A stretch of DNA of 64,000 nt from Volvox africanus (lineage: Eukaryota; Chlorophyta; Chlorophyceae; Chlamydomonadales; Volvocaceae), in assembly GCA_030268105.1 (NCBI GenBank), contig BSDZ01000003.1:4278001-4342000 (forward strand). Reading direction: 5' to 3'. The stretch's first letter is position 1, and each line of letters begins with the position of its first letter. Below the pieces are notes generated by a model. It was not told the DNA's origin. It did not search any database and worked only from the letters and a program-made list of their open reading frames with translations. The translations under genes and the position numbers were made by a program. Positions 12,601 through 23,348 of the stretch are shown here, one piece after another.

Positions 12601-15600
12601 CGACCGCAGTGTGGAGGGCACGCTGGACGAGGAGGGCGATGAGGAAGTCTCGGAGGACATTGTGGGTGAGGCTGACGAGGAATTGTCGGAAGAGGATGAG
12701 GAAGACGGTGTCAGTCTTGTTCCTGACGAGGAGGAAGAGGAAGACGGGCCCTGCGTGTCTCTTTTCAACGTGGCGGGCGACGTGGAGCTTGGGTTTGATC
12801 GCCTCATTACGCAAATGTGGGGTGGCGGTGCGGAGAACGACGAGGCTGCCTCGGCGGTGCTTGATCAGCAGGCCGCTGCTGCAAATAGCGTTCCGGCCTC
12901 CTGTGCAGGCAACAACAACTATGCGCGCAGCCGCAGCCAGCAACAAGGGAATCGTGGCGGGCGTAACCATAATCAAGGGCGGCAACAGTCGCCAGCAGCG
13001 CGTGGCTTGGGTATGGGCAACAACGCTGCTACGGTGGCTACAGGCTGTACCCTTACGGGTGTACTGGGTGCAACAGGTGCCGTTGGGTTGCCTGATGACC
13101 TGGTTCTTGCAGAGGAGCTTGTAGGGCCGCGAGAGGACGAGCCATATCTTTTGGTGGCAGATTGGTGGCTTCATCACCTACGCTTGGACGGTGGTGGCCC
13201 GGTCCCTGACGAGCTGCGTGTGCTGCGTTGGGTGTATGGTAACGTCATAAACGTCCAGGCTGAGGAATTCTGCGCTAGGCAACGCGAGTTGCGCGCTGGC
13301 CGTGACCGCGACGCTTCCATCTTAGATCTCTATGACGAAGTGGCAGCGGTATGGCGCAGCCTGCAGGCTGTGACTGACAAACGCAGCCGTCTAGAGGCTC
13401 TCCGCAGGGCGGCCCGCGGCCACTTCGCCGTTGTGCGCCGGTTAGAGGAAGCTGGGGGTCACGCTAGCCTGGAGCAGGCCACAGAGTTTCTTGATGCCGT
13501 CCTTTCTGGTTATTGCCAGGGCCAGCAAGGAGTTGTTGCCACAGCGGCAAGTTCGACCAGTGCTGGCGCCGGGACTGGCGATGGGGCCCCAGTGGGACCA
13601 CCGGAGCAGCCCGGCACGCCCACAACGTCCGAGGCGACTGTTGCCCCCGCTGACGCCCCGGCGACGGGCTCCAGTGCACCTGCTGATTTAGCTACAGCAT
13701 CAGCGGCAGCGGGTGGAGGCAATCCCACTGTGGCCACAGGTGCGGGCGGCGCCAGCTCAGGGCCATCGGGTCCGTTGCTTTACCTATGCGAGCGCGCGGT
13801 GGAGGTGGTGAGGCGGCACCCAGCCTTGGCGCAGGAGCCCAGCCAGAGGTATGCAGCAGCGTTGCTTGAGCGGGAACTATCGGTGCTTGCGCTAGTAGAG
13901 GTCATGGTAGCTGCGGAGGCAGAGGACGCGGCACGCGAGCGGGGTGTAGCAGAGGAGTCGCTGAAACGGCATCGAGCGGAGCACCGGGAGGCAGAGGCGG
14001 AGTACCAGCGGGTGCAGGTGAGGCACAGGAAAGGTCTTCCTGTTGCGAGGGTGTGTATTGTTGGGGGTCCATATTATGGCTACAGCCGATTGGAGCTTCA
14101 AACTATGACCTGCTATCCATTTCACACTCAAATCCCGGTTGACGGATCTGTGACCGTGAGATTCACAACAGCCTGTTACGTACGGGGGTGTGCTTAGTTT
14201 TGTTAATACTTGCTCGATGGTTGCATTTGCGTTCTGGTTTTTGTTTTGCATCTGTGCGCCATCATGTGCTCGTAGGCCGAGGGCCCCGCCAGCCACCGCA
14301 AAAAGGATCTCTTGGATAAGGCGACGAAGGAAGCGGAGCACCGAGAGCAATTGCGCGAGCTTGCTGCCCGTTTGGCGTCGCTATCAGACAACATAGCAGC
14401 TGACGAGGCCAATAAGACAAGATACGCGGAAAAGTGGGTACTAAGTTGCCGTCACGTGCTTATTGGGATGGATCCGGGCTAATCACTACGGTAGTCTTAA
14501 AAGTTGCCGCCCAAACTACGGCAGCGTACGTTGCGTCCATAGGGAAATGTCATCTACGCGACATTCTGGTGAGTTTCAGGATGTCTGCTGTGCGGCGTGT
14601 TGCTCGATGACTACTAGTCCTCTTGCTTTGAATGTCTTCAATTTTCCTAACTCCCTGACTAGTTGTTGGGTAACACGGCAATTTAGTACTGCTGACCCTG
14701 CTGTATCCTTAAAAATGTTTTCTCACACATATCTATGTCTATCTATCTACCTATCTACCCATCTACCTATAGGTAAGTGGGCGAGATGCTTTGTTAGCTG
14801 AGCATGTCACATGTTAGTAGTGAGCAAGCCAGTACCTCACCTAACCCGTATGCTAGGCACTGCATGCTGTGCTGAGGTCATTGCGTGCACATTGCGCAAG
14901 TGAGTTCTTTCTTGGCATCTTCCACCATCATGAAAATCCAGGCAGGAGGAGGCTGAGAGGGAGCTTGCCTACGTCCGTGATGCTATACGCCAAACAAGTA
15001 CCCGTCGTGCTTCATTGCTAGACGTCTGCGCTACTCTGGAAGTACCTTTCGCACCCCCGCCGCAACACCAGCAACGGGCTAACCTGCCTCAACAGCGTCT
15101 TAACCGCGCCGGCGGTGGCTTGGGAGCCGTGCAAGCCGATCATGTGTCAGTGGATGGGTCGGTGGCGACGCCGTCCCCGTCACGTGCAGAGGGGGACGTT
15201 TGTTCTGCGGCACTGGCGCTTGGACCGCCCTCGGGTGGGGGCTTAGGCTCTGCCGCGGCAGACATGGAGTGGCGCGCTACACGGCTCGAGTGCCTGATGT
15301 ATAGGGTCCTTTGGGTCTCTGAGGCCGTGAAGATGTTCCAGCCTCAGTACAACCCCCGACCAACCACGCACCACTATAACCTGTTCATTCGCGCTACACA
15401 CTGGGCTAAGCAGCTGAGTGAAGAGTACGAGGAGAGCATCCGAGCATACTGCTGTGAACTGGAGCGCCTGCGTGCGCGCCTGCGCGATGTTGCAGCTGTG
15501 GATTTGGGTTACGAGATTGGAGCGGCAGCACTTGAAGTTATCCGCAGGTGCGCTGAATGTGGGCCATGAGAAGTATTAGGTTTCTTCGAGGCTTATGCGT

Positions 15601-18600
15601 GGTTGGCAATGGGAAATGTGATGCCCTTGTTTGTTATGGACGGATTCCTGACCTTGCCAGAAGGCATAACCCAGCGAAAAGCGTGTTCAAAAGTGTAATT
15701 TTAATCTGTCAATAGGATACCTGACATAGTCCCCCTCGGGGTGATAATCTGAGGTTCATACCGTGCGCCGTGCTTATAGGCGAATTGAAGCTGCTGCCAG
15801 GGCTGCCCGTGAGGCTGCCAGCTTGACGCTATTGAAAGAGCTTGAGGAGGAAGAGGAGCGGCGGAAGGCAGCACTCACGGCTGCGAAGGACGCTAAGGAT
15901 TCGGGCGGTGGTGCTGGCGGAGGAAGCTCCAAAAAAGCTGGCGCCAACAAGAAGGCTGCAAAGGCATCTCAGGATAGTCGGAGTCGTGCACAGAAGGAGA
16001 AAGAACGGGAGCTGGTGAGGAGGGCCAGCTGTGCCTGCTGTTTGCTTTTTTATTCAGTCTGTGCAAAATATTTCGGACTTGCCCTTTCAATTGCTTACAC
16101 TTCTTGCCCACAAGGGAAAGACGAGTTTATATGGCGAAGCCATACATCTCCCTCGCTGTTGCCTTGTTCTGCTTTCACATGCCGAATTGTGTTTAAGGTG
16201 GTTTGTTGCTCCATGCTCTATAGGCACGGCAGGCTGAAGAGGAGGCTCGGCGCCGCGCGGAGGAGGAGGACAAAGAACGTGTGGCGGCAGCAAGGCGAGC
16301 TCGTGAAGCTGCCCTGGAGGCGGAGCTGGAGCGCAGGCGGAGAGAGCTAGAGGAGCTTGAGGCACAGCGGGAAGCCGAGGCCATTCGTGCCGCACAGGAG
16401 GCTAGCCTGAGGGAGCAGCAGCTGCGGGAGCAATGCGAAAGGGATAGGCGCGAAAGGGAGCAGAGGGAAAAGGAACAACGAGGAACAGAGCAGCGCGAGA
16501 AGGCGATTGCCACTGCCGGTTTGCAGCAGACTCAAGCTCAGGTGCAGCAGGCGCAACTGCAGCAACATGTCGCAGCTAATGCCGCTGCTTCAGCTACCAC
16601 TCTTCGCTCAGGCATAGCGCAAACTGTGTCGGGAATGGCTGTGAGCGGTGCTCGGAAGCCGGGAGGGGCACATTTGCAACAGATGGTGCAACCGCATCAG
16701 CAGATGCGCCGGCATGCCACTTCCTCGGAGCACTCTCCCGAAAAATCATCACCGCCGCCGCCACCGCCGCCGCCACCGCCACCGCAGCACCAGCACCAGC
16801 CGAAGCGGAACGCCCCGAATGGCACACGTGCACGGGTTGCGACTACCGCGTTGCCGGATCGGCTCTTGGGTGGCACGCCGGAAAGCTTGAATGAACTACG
16901 AGTTCCGGTCGGCATGCAATTAGCGAATGGATTCCAGCCCGGTGCGTCCTCTCGCGGTGGCCTGCCAACCAAAGCAGGTGCTGCAGCTAATCCTGCATCT
17001 CCGCCTCAGAGTGGTACCAACGGCGCGACTAATATGGGACTGACTGGTGGAAAGGCACGGCAACTGGCTACAGCCCACGTCTCACCACCTGCCTCCAGCA
17101 GCTCCAGTCCCGCAGCGCCAGATTCGGCCGCAGCAGCCGCTGTTGCAGCAGCCACAGCAGGTATTGTGAACAAGGCGACGCAGATTGCAGTGACCACTCC
17201 CGGTGGTGCACGATCGAGCCCGGCGAAGCAATGCCCTGGGGGCGTACCCTCAACACCACCTGCAGGCGGCAATATTGCACGTCGCCACCAGCAGCAACAC
17301 GGGCAGTCGTCGACCCAGGCGATGAACCCCGCAGGAGGCCCCAACGGTGCCACTTTGACCATGCCGCTGGCAGCAGCTAGCTCGGGCCCGGCATGGAGCA
17401 CAGCTGCCCAGGCAACTACTCATACCGTGCGGGTGCCACTCCAACTATCGCATCCGCAACAGCCGGTGCCTCAAACGCCAGCACCGCAACTTGATGCGCA
17501 GCCTGGCCAGGCTTCCGGCCTACCTGGCATGATCCAGGGTCCTCTTAGCCCAGGCTCGGAATTTCCTCCGCTTTCTGCGGCAGTTGCCGTTGCCACCGCT
17601 GGTCACCGGCAGGCACCGGCAATAGCGCCTGCGCAGCCAGTAGCACAGCCACCGCAGCAAACGGCACCAGCGCCGCCCCCGCAACAGTTGAAAAGCTTTG
17701 CAGCGTCCGCCCCAATGCAGGCGCACCAGCTTCAGGCTCAGGTGCAAGCTCAGACTCACGCGCATTCCCACGTTAAGATGCAAGCTCCAAACCAGGCACA
17801 AGCGCACGCTCAGGGGTTTGCGGAAGCGCAGGCACGCTTAATGGCATTTGCGCAGGGTCCAGGTGCGGCGCCGGCTGCGGCAATGGGTGTTGCACAGGCG
17901 CCTCTGCAGCTGCATGGTGAATTGGCGATGCTGCACGCGGAACACCTCCATGTGCACTATTGCCAACAACAACAGCTGCACCAGAACATGGAGCACCACT
18001 ACCGCCAACAGCTTCGGCCCCAGCAGCAATCACCGTCTCCGTCTCCGCAGCAGCAATCACAACACCAGCTTCTGCACCAGCAGCACCACCACCACCAGCA
18101 GTCTGCGTCAGCTCAACAGCAGCAGCAGACACTGCCGCAGCAGCAGGCACAATCGGCGCCGACGCCACTTCAGGTATTGCAGTCATCTCCCTGTCGTCCA
18201 CCGGTTGACGGCGTGACGGTGCCTGACTTCAATCCTTTTGCCGAGAATCCGGTATTTAAGGCGCTGGCGATGGACGCCAAGGCCCCACAACCGGCCTCCC
18301 CCACCTCCGCTGCACCGCTAGCTGCTGCCGCGACGCCTGGGCCGACGCCGCAGGTGCAACAGCAGCAGGCACCGGCACAAGCGCCGCAGCCATTGCCGCC
18401 GGCACAGACGCACGCTGATGCACTGCTGGCTATACAGGCCTCTCAGCCGGGTTCAACGGGTCCGGAAGCTGACACGCACATCCAATCCATTATGTCGATT
18501 CTCGACCAGGACGGACAGGCCCCTCCAGTCGGTTCAGGCCAGAATTTATGCGTGTCTCAGCATGGGCTGGGCCCGGGCGCCAAAGCATCCCCCACTGGTA

Positions 18601-20063
18601 CCAGCGCCTCCACGCAGAGTGGGGCGACATCGCAAACTCCGACGGCAAGCAGTAGTCCACAGCGTGTCCTGATGCCAGCCGCACCGCCGCCGGGGCCAGT
18701 GACAGGGCTATATGGCAACCCTTATGGGATATCCAGCTCTGGGGTTGGGCCCCCGTTGCTGCCGCCAGCTGTGGATGGGCAGCCTGGCGCGGCTACGGGC
18801 ATAGGCCCCATGGCTGTGATGTCATCATCAGCTGCAGCGGTCCGCATGCAGACGACGGTGCAGCCCAACGGAGCCTCGAGAGGTCTGGGCGGTGTTGGAG
18901 CCAACGGTATCGCGCCAGCAGCTATGGGGACGCAGGCGGATGCCTTGGCGACATCCATCGCTGGGGCGCAACCCGGTGTCCTTGCTGGCCTACCAGCCAG
19001 TGCGGCATTTGGCAGCGCCATATGGCGGGCAGGTGGTGAACAGCTGGGCCCTGGCTCGCCTCTCCCTGTAAGCATGCTGGGGCTGGGCCTCGGCCTTAGT
19101 GGGATTGGCTCCGGTCCGAATACCTGGAGCAACATGGGCTCAAGTAATCCACCGGCCGGCGGAGGTGCCGCAAATCCACGAGCCAGCGCTGGAGCTATGA
19201 CTTCGCCTCGGCAAGCTAGCAAAGCCGGAACCGTTGAATGGAGCGCAAGCTCGGTGGGCGTGGGTCCTGCGGCAGTAAGCGCCGTGGTAGCTGGTGCCGG
19301 CCGCGACGGGGGATTGACGCTGCCCGACTCCGTGGACACATTGGTGGCCTCCCTCCCAACTACACTTCTGCCCGCGAGTCTTGACGCTGAACCGGCTCCT
19401 TCCCCGATTCCTCCGCCCGGCGTCACGGCAGCAGCAGCAGCGTCAGGCCTTGCGCCGACGGCAGCGCCTTTCTACCCGGCTAGCTTACGCAGCAAGGTTG
19501 GTGCTGTTGGTGGCGTTGGCGTTGGCGCCAACAGCGGCATAATACAGGCACCGCAGCAGCAGCTTGTTGGATGTGCTGGCGGTCCAGGAGGGATAGCGAT
19601 GGGACCAACTTTGCCTGGGGATAGTTCAGCGTGGATGAATGGGCTTGTTCCAATTCCTGGCAAACAGGGGGCCGCTGCTGCTGCCGCGACAGTGGCGGCA
19701 GCTAACGGACTAGTTGTACAGGGGCAGCACGTAACGCAGCAGCATCTTAGCGGGCCGGGGGGAATGGCCGCGCTACCGGGAGTTCTGGGTCCGGGAGGTA
19801 TGCGATATATGGGGCTTTATAACGGGGACGGCGTCAACTGGTCTCACGGAGGGATAATGCCTGCAGCTGGGGGAATGGTGAGTGCGCCGGGAATCCCGGC
19901 CGCTGTGCGGGCGACGAGTAGCACTTGGGCGCCGTTTGTGCCGCCAGCTGGAGGTATGGCACCTAGCCAGCAACAGTTTGTTCAGCAGGCAGCGCAGCAG
20001 CAGGCGCAGCAGCAGCCACAGCAGATGGCAGGATGGCCGCGTGGACAACGCTGGCGGAATTAG
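6645..20063 (+). CDS. giant DUF627/DUF629-type protein (plant UCH-related family) lacking the UCH domain
   Basis: Fourteen exons join in phase to 3,431 codons: 6645-6742, 6830-6902, 7100-7219, 7344-7712, 7765-8063, 8349-9046, 9252-9427 (or 9433), 9731-9855, 10191-10481, 10813-14017, 14276-14433, 14942-15547, 15780-16014, 16224-20063. Residues 1-220 hold TPR-like helices typical of DUF627 (ATECAGVLKDFCRGQ; ALLEAKQASELAPGSL). A DUF629-like block follows with ETFWRTTPPEQRRELLKVP and a C-x2-C-x12-H-x4-H zinc finger near residue 590, then a C-x2-C...C-x2-C module. Further conserved blocks are LLTRLREIYLTDRDLG and the WWLHHLRLDGG region, then long coiled coils (about 1780-2245). Plant relatives end in a UCH/USP-like domain. 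Here the last ~1,190 residues are Gln/Ala/Pro/Gly-rich with none of its motifs. No function is known. The start ATG at 6645 opens the first TPR exon with correct phase. Confidence 0.83.
14725..14772. repeat. ATCT/ACCT tetranucleotide microsatellite
   Basis: Imperfect CTAT/CTAC tetranucleotide run, directly visible. It lies in the intron between the exons ending at 14433 and starting at 14942 of the DUF627/629 gene. Confidence 0.8.
16745..20040 (+). other. low-complexity Q/A/P-rich tail region of the DUF627/629 protein
   Basis: One uninterrupted reading frame with poly-Pro (about 16749-16785), His/Gln tracts (about 17960-18150), repeated Gln-Ala-His units and poly-Ala. These come from CAG, CCG and GCN codon runs. 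The sequence is predicted to be disordered. Antisense and other-frame open stretches here are shadows of this composition. Confidence 0.85.
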
Positions 20064-20580
20064 GCTTGTTTTGTTTCAGCGAGTGTTTTACTGTTAATGT
20101 GCAGTGCAGGTGATACACGGGTTGTGGGGAAGTTAATACCGTTCTTTATCGAGGGATTGGTGTTGGTTGAATGACTGTTAAGAAGGATGTTGAGACGTTA
20201 TGAAGTGCCTGGCAAGAAACGTTACGAATTGTGGTGGGGGTAAAGAATAGTGGTAAAGCCAAATCACTGGGGGAGTTCCTCGTGTACGAGCGCACGGCAA
20301 TGGAACACGATTTGTTACGTGCGTGCGGAAACTAGGTAGATTCAGTCTACGTAATTTGCAGGGCTTAGCCAGCTTTCAAACTGCGATCTTTAAGACCTCT
20401 GTAATCGAGATCTTCTGCGGCACTGTTTCACATTCTAGTCCCGCCTTCTCTCAGCTACTCTTTGCCATCGACAAGGCAGCTACGTATAGTCTTGTAGATT
20501 ACTGCCTTCTTGTTCGATAGCCGATTTGTTGTCTGTTCCTCAGCTGGTCATAGGCACAGGCATAGCGCAACCAACCAAGA
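20064..20580. other. intergenic, tandem genes
   Basis: No gene seen. It should hold the 3'UTR of the DUF627/629 gene and the promoter of the E2 gene that begins at 20581. Confidence 0.5.
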
Positions 20581-22334
20581 ATGGCTACGCCAGCAATGTT
20601 GCGTTTGATGACTGACCTTAAGGCAATCAAATCTGAGCCGCCAGAGGTACATAGAAAAGTTCTGCGACGACACGTTTCCCTGCTTTGGAGAACCTCTCGC
20701 TCAGTCCTTGTGTGGCGTTGGCATAGGGATGCAGTGCCAGCCCAGTGGATGAGAGCAATCTGATGGTATGGCAAGCGACAGTTTCTGGTCCAGATGAGAC
20801 GGAATGGGAAGTAAGTCGACATCCAGCAAACCCTTGTTCTGGCGGAATTTAAATAAGAACGTTGCCAAATTGTATTCCTCTATGTTCAGGGTGGCATTTT
20901 TAGCTTGCGCTTCACCTTCACCGGTAGGCAGAGGAATTGGGTGAGGAATCGGGCTTTTGGCCAAAGGGTCCACGAACGTAAAAGATAGAGCTTAACTGTG
21001 TACCTTTCGCGACGGAATGCCTTTAGTGTTCAACCCAACACAGCTGCTTCGTAGACTCTACTTGATTCATCCCTCGGCCCAATTACCCGGCGCGCCACGC
21101 GCAGATCGCTATCCAGAGAAGCCCCCACGCGTACGGTACGTCCCCGATTTCTTATAATATCCATAGATGTTTGCCACCGGTGCCGATGTTGCCAATGAGA
21201 AGCTGTCACCTGCCTGCTCAAGTTACTGCTCTTACCGGTACGACATAATTGCATGCATAGGTGGCTCCTGACACACTGAAAATTTTTTCGTGTTGAGCAG
21301 GTTTTGTTCCGAAATGTTTCATCCGGTAAGTAGGACCTAAGCCCCACAGTTTGTACTGTTTCCTTTGTGCGCCGCGAGCAAGTGCCACGGTCCAGTTCCG
21401 GCTGATTGGCACAGACTAGTTGTGTGTTGAGATCCTCATGACCGGGCATGCTCCTATACAACGGGTGGCGGCAGAAGTATAAGTGTCCCAGGTTCGCCAG
21501 TGTCCCAGGACATAGTTGAGTATCTCGGCGACATCCCCAGACCTACAAGGGTCGTGTGGGTATCACCAATGAAAGAAGGAACAATCGGCGTGCTCGCTGT
21601 GACTGTTCTCTTGTATGGAAGTGTACGTTATTTCTTGTCTCTCTGTATTTGCAGAATGTATACCAAGATGGATCTCTCTGCATGGACGTCCTTCAGGTAC
21701 GGTAGGCGTGTAGGCTTGTAAACGAAAGGTGACGAAAACGACTAGGGTAAGGTCTATGTGGGCCAGGGATACCTAAAGGCCCTTTCCCACGGGTTGGTTT
21801 CAGGCATTGAGCGGCGATGCTGTTAGCTTAGTTTGGCAACCTCTCGCAACAAATTTGCGAGTACTGTTCCCCTTGTCAGTTCGAAATTGCTTCCATTTAA
21901 CGCTCTCTGCGCACGTTTGGTTCCGCGTAGGACCAGTGGTCCCCCTGCCACAACGTCTCCACGCTTCTGACATCCATTCAGTCGTTGTTGACGGATCCGA
22001 ACTGCTCAAGCCCGGCAAATCCAGAAGCAGCAAACCTCTATCTTAACGACCGGGCAGCATACAAAAAGTGGGTTGTTTTCCTGTGTCAACTTCCTCCGAA
22101 GTACTGTGACAGGCCTATTGCAAGCCTACTGCACTACAAACTGCATTATGGTCATACAATATGGCCATCGGCCGCATGATGTCCGCACGACACTGAAATT
22201 CTTGCACGCATGGATCCACATCGGTGGCTCACCCTGGTTTCACTCGGGTCAACTGCTGTTCGCCCGCGGTGCCTCATCGTTTGCCGTTCAGGCGTGTGCG
22301 GCGTATCGCCCAAAGAAGCTTGGAGAACTGCTGA
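20581..22334 (+). CDS. RAD6/UBC2-like ubiquitin-conjugating enzyme E2, divergent
   Basis: Seven small exons (20581-20646, 20727-20810, 20890-20923, 21516-21559, 21655-21696, 21931-22067, 22292-22334) sum to 450 nt, 149 residues; RAD6 is about 152. The N-terminus MATPAMLRLMTDLKAI matches the RAD6 start helix. LMVWQATVSGPDETEWEGG is the typical E2 strand pair. NVYQDGSLCMDVLQ carries the catalytic Cys, and WSPCHNVSTLLTSIQSLL plus DPNCSSPANPEAA form the C-terminal half. The end, KKRVRRIAQRSLENC, mirrors the Cys-terminated RAD6 tail. An E2 takes ubiquitin from E1 as a thioester; RAD6 works with RAD18 on PCNA and with BRE1 on histone H2B. Oddity: the segment that should carry the HPN motif before NVYQDGS is missing or scrambled, because the exon 4 donor is ambiguous (21559, or about 21589). 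Divergence is higher than expected for a true RAD6, so a paralogue or decaying gene is possible. Confidence 0.78.
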
Positions 22335-23348
22335 ACGAGTATCTGAACGGTAACCTGGCAGGCTTCATCCGCGCGGAATGTATGGTTGATTTATATCCAT
22401 GGCAGGTTTGCATTTCTGTGCGGTTACGGATATATCTCCTCGGTGCACCTGTATGAAGATATATTTCTTTCTCCGTTCTTCGTTCCTGCACGTGGTTCAT
22501 TGCTCGTGGTGGAACGAGCTCCGCGATGCTGTTTTTCTTTCATCAGTGTATTATATAATGGGATGCAGGTTGTGAGTGTCAGCTATGTCCTTGGCTGTAT
22601 TGGCGCCGAGGGTAATAGGCAAACCTTCCGGTCATGCTGTGGAACTGTGTACAACAGTCGGACGGGATGTGCACTGCAAGTGCAAGAATAGTTTCCCACG
22701 TTGGTTGGTTGACCACTGTGGACAGAATTGAATAGTCGCAGCCGAGGTAAATTGACTTGGTTACATGCGGAGTGTTTTTTAGCAGGTGACGGATGTGGTC
22801 AGAATATAGTGTAGAATATTGCGTGTGTGTTTCATAACTAGTGCGTCGTACGATGAACGTCATCCCGGACGTGTTTTCTGGTTTCTCTTGTGTTCACTTT
22901 GCTTTATCTCAGCGTTGCAGTACAGTACGGATTGCCGGAATGCTGCAGGTACGGAAAATGGTCATGCACGTTTTTGATCAGCAAATGGTTTTGAACGCTT
23001 TGGTAAATCTAATGCCATCGCAGCCTATAAGTAATATATGTGGGCTTTAGACAGGAAAAAGAAAAGCCAGCGGGCCGACAAACCACATACTGCACCAGAC
23101 ACATCCAGGGCACAGAAACCGCCAAATTGCGACAGGCTCCCGGGTCCCCTAACGGCACCTGTCAACTCGCCATTGCCTCCCTGGACTTTCACTGCAGAAC
23201 CCGCCCAACATTGATAAAAGAACTCACCCCCATCAAACTTCACGGAAATCCGCTGCATTGGTATTTCCCGGCTCATTGACCGTCCTCTCCATCCGCAAAC
23301 ATATCATCCCACGACTCTCTTCCGGCTATCAAGATGAAAACGCCCTGG
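22335..23348. other. convergent intergenic region (E2 and transporter 3' ends)
   Basis: About 1 kb between two convergent genes. Open stretches exist on both strands but none has recognisable coding content. It probably holds both 3'UTRs. Confidence 0.5.

Noticed and set aside
11845..12807. Long Ser-rich open frame on the minus strand
   Set aside because: Antisense shadow of the acidic, GC-biased coding exon of the DUF627/629 gene; no start context or family features.
10625..14197. Intronless 1,190-codon gene
   Set aside because: Its first ~60 codons lie in an intron. The real exon is 10813-14017, bounded by good splice sites that keep phase with the neighbouring exons.
18722..19426. 234-codon minus-strand open frame
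   Set aside because: Shadow of the Gly/Ala-rich tail of the DUF627/629 protein; composition explains it.
16281..20063. Separate gene starting at the ATG at 16281
   Set aside because: The reading frame extends upstream to an acceptor at 16223/16224 and joins the 15780-16014 exon in phase as one coiled coil, so the ATG is internal.
21030..21461. 143-codon minus-strand open frame
   Set aside because: Falls inside the third intron of the E2 gene and has no recognisable features.
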